NCBI GenBank assembly: GCA_015655225.1
Contig: JAATFK010000137.1
Coordinates: forward strand, 1 to 5,138
DNA from: Solirubrobacterales bacterium
GTDB taxonomy: Bacteria; Actinomycetota; Thermoleophilia; Solirubrobacterales; Solirubrobacteraceae
Reading direction: 5' to 3'
DNA: 5,138 bases
Every line of letters begins with the position of its first letter. The first letter of the stretch is position 1. Shown in pieces: positions 4,664 to 5,138 of the stretch. The position numbers and the translations under genes were made by a program. The notes under the pieces are model-generated. The model was not told the DNA's origin. It searched no databases and saw only the letters and a program-made list of their open reading frames with translations.

Positions 4664-5038
4664 TCAGGCGTTGCGGCTGTCGTGCGCGTCGCGGGCGTCG
4701 AGCACCTCGCCGACGTGGCGCTCGGCCCAGTCGGCGATCGCCTGGATCGGCGCGTTCAGGCTCTCGCCCAGCTCCGTCAGCGTGTACTCGACGCGCGGCG
4801 GCACCTCGGCGTAGACGCGACGCGTGACGATCCCGTCGCGCTCCAGCGTCCGCAGCGACTGCGTCAGCACCTTCGGGGTGATCCCGGCGACCGCGCTGCG
4901 CAGCTGCGAGAAGCGCAGCGTGCCGCGTTCGAGGCTGAGGACGATCAGCACGGTCCACTTGTCGCCGATGCGGTCGAGCACCTGCCGGCTCGGGCAGTCG
5001 GAGCTGTACGGGTCGGCCGCGAGCTCGGTGATCGTCAT
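4664..5038 (-). CDS. HxlR-family winged-helix transcriptional regulator
   Basis: 124 aa, the usual length. The family pattern is complete: CPSRQVLDRIGDKWTVLIVL (15-34), then RFSQLRSAVAGITPKVLTQ (42-60) as helix-turn-helix, LRTLERDGIVTR (62-73), and the wing PPRVEYTLTELGESL (80-94). Recognition helix is about 54-67. HxlR proteins are dimeric DNA-binding regulators, repressors or activators, often responding to aldehydes, quinones or thiol stress. Cys15 is the only cysteine and occupies the conserved N-terminal position that in YodB- and HypR-type members is redox-sensitive, so thiol sensing is plausible but not shown. The ATG at 5038 has AAGGAG (5043-5048) 4 nt upstream. A dyad over its promoter suggests autoregulation. 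The physiological target is usually next to the regulator; here it may be the unseen gene to the right, or the downstream arfB and doxX-like genes. Confidence 0.93.
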   Translation of the reverse strand: MTITELAADPYSSDCPSRQVLDRIGDKWTVLIVLSLERGTLRFSQLRSAVAGITPKVLTQSLRTLERDGIVTRRVYAEVPPRVEYTLTELGESLNAPIQAIADWAERHVGEVLDARDAHDSRNA

Positions 5039-5057
5039 TACTCTCCTTCAGGTGCCT

Positions 5058-5085
5058 ACCGTACTTTAAGGTGCTCACTCTCCAA
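5058..5085 (-). promoter_or_regulatory. Predicted HxlR gene promoter with overlapping operator-like dyad
   Basis: On the minus strand TTGGAG (5080-5085) and TACGGT (5058-5063) are separated by 16 bp, a plausible -35/-10 pair, with transcription expected near 5050 and the AAGGAG ribosome site just after. The -10 is overlapped by an imperfect 15-bp dyad (5058-5072) of the form ACC.TA...TA.GGT. In addition AGGTGCCTAC (5050-5059) and AGGTGCTCAC (5069-5078) form a direct repeat, identical in 8 of 10 bases and 19 bp apart. Both arrangements fit autoregulation by the adjacent HxlR protein. The stretch is visibly richer in A/T than the coding sequence around it. Confidence 0.5.
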
Positions 5086-5138
5086 TGGGAAGTGATGCGG
5101 CGATATTCCGGTTCTTACCGGCAGCAGCCACCACCGAC
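5086..5138. other. Right-edge segment with no supported gene
   Basis: This stretch lies upstream of the HxlR promoter. It contains a perfect inverted repeat, CCGGT-TCTT-ACCGG (5108-5121), which could be a second regulator site or belong to a divergent gene beyond the window. Plus-strand frames from ATG 5085 and ATG 5095 are open to the edge, but neither gives recognisable protein, and the base composition is less GC-rich than the genes. Confidence 0.4.

Noticed and set aside
3312..4814. 500-codon plus-strand open frame spanning mgtC, doxX-like, arfB and HxlR genes
   Set aside because: It runs antisense through four well-supported genes and their gaps, and its product has no recognisable domain.
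4620..5078. Minus-strand frame extending arfB upstream to 5078
   Set aside because: The added part overlaps the HxlR gene in another frame and is Arg/Ala-rich; ArfB homologs begin at about the MQITPQ start.
5085..5138. Possible divergent gene starting at ATG 5085 or ATG 5095
   Set aside because: Both frames are open to the edge, but they are only 14-18 codons, the first ATG has no well-spaced ribosome site, neither product is recognisable, and ATG 5085 sits on the -35 of the HxlR promoter.

Overview
The window is about 70% GC and densely packed, with short intergenic gaps and strong G/C preference at third codon positions. It reads as a chromosomal segment of a high-GC actinobacterium. The many starts without a Shine-Dalgarno sequence, each preceded at 6-10 nt by a TANNNT-like -10 element, together with the gene content, suggest a Thermoleophilia/Solirubrobacterales-type organism (for example Conexibacter or Solirubrobacter relatives). 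This taxonomic guess is inference only; no marker gene is present.

Layout. (1) Left, minus strand: the first 20 codons of an unidentified gene run off the left edge at position 1. Just upstream of it lies a membrane-anchored two-domain cell-wall protein (78-1559), with an SLT-type lytic transglycosylase followed by a C-terminal region resembling M15/VanY-type (DUF5715-like) zinc peptidases. (2) Centre, plus strand: a RimJ/RimL-type GNAT acetyltransferase (1623-2135), divergent from the cell-wall gene across 63 bp, followed after 25 bp by a beta-class site-specific DNA methyltransferase (2161-3060) with no restriction partner in view. (3) Right, minus strand, in order of transcription: an HxlR-family regulator with one N-terminal cysteine (4664-5038), the ribosome-rescue hydrolase ArfB (4221-4619), a small DoxX-like membrane protein (3816-4172) and an MgtC/SapB membrane protein (3026-3763), separated by 44, 48 and 52 bp. 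The methyltransferase and the MgtC gene converge and overlap by 35 bp at their 3' ends. (4) The right edge (5039-5138) holds the HxlR promoter with a dyad that is probably its operator; no gene is supported to its right.

The genes look like ordinary housekeeping and accessory functions rather than one pathway: cell-wall turnover, acetylation, DNA modification, translation rescue, membrane and redox homeostasis. The four right-hand genes are co-directional, but at least doxX and possibly arfB and mgtC carry their own -10-like elements, so they need not form one operon. I found no RNA gene, CRISPR array, insertion sequence, phage gene or clear defence cassette, and no convincing undescribed multi-gene system. 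The items most worth a second look are the bifunctional wall hydrolase, the recurring leaderless-promoter arrangement, the coding overlap of methyltransferase and MgtC gene, the HxlR operator, and the arfB start region.
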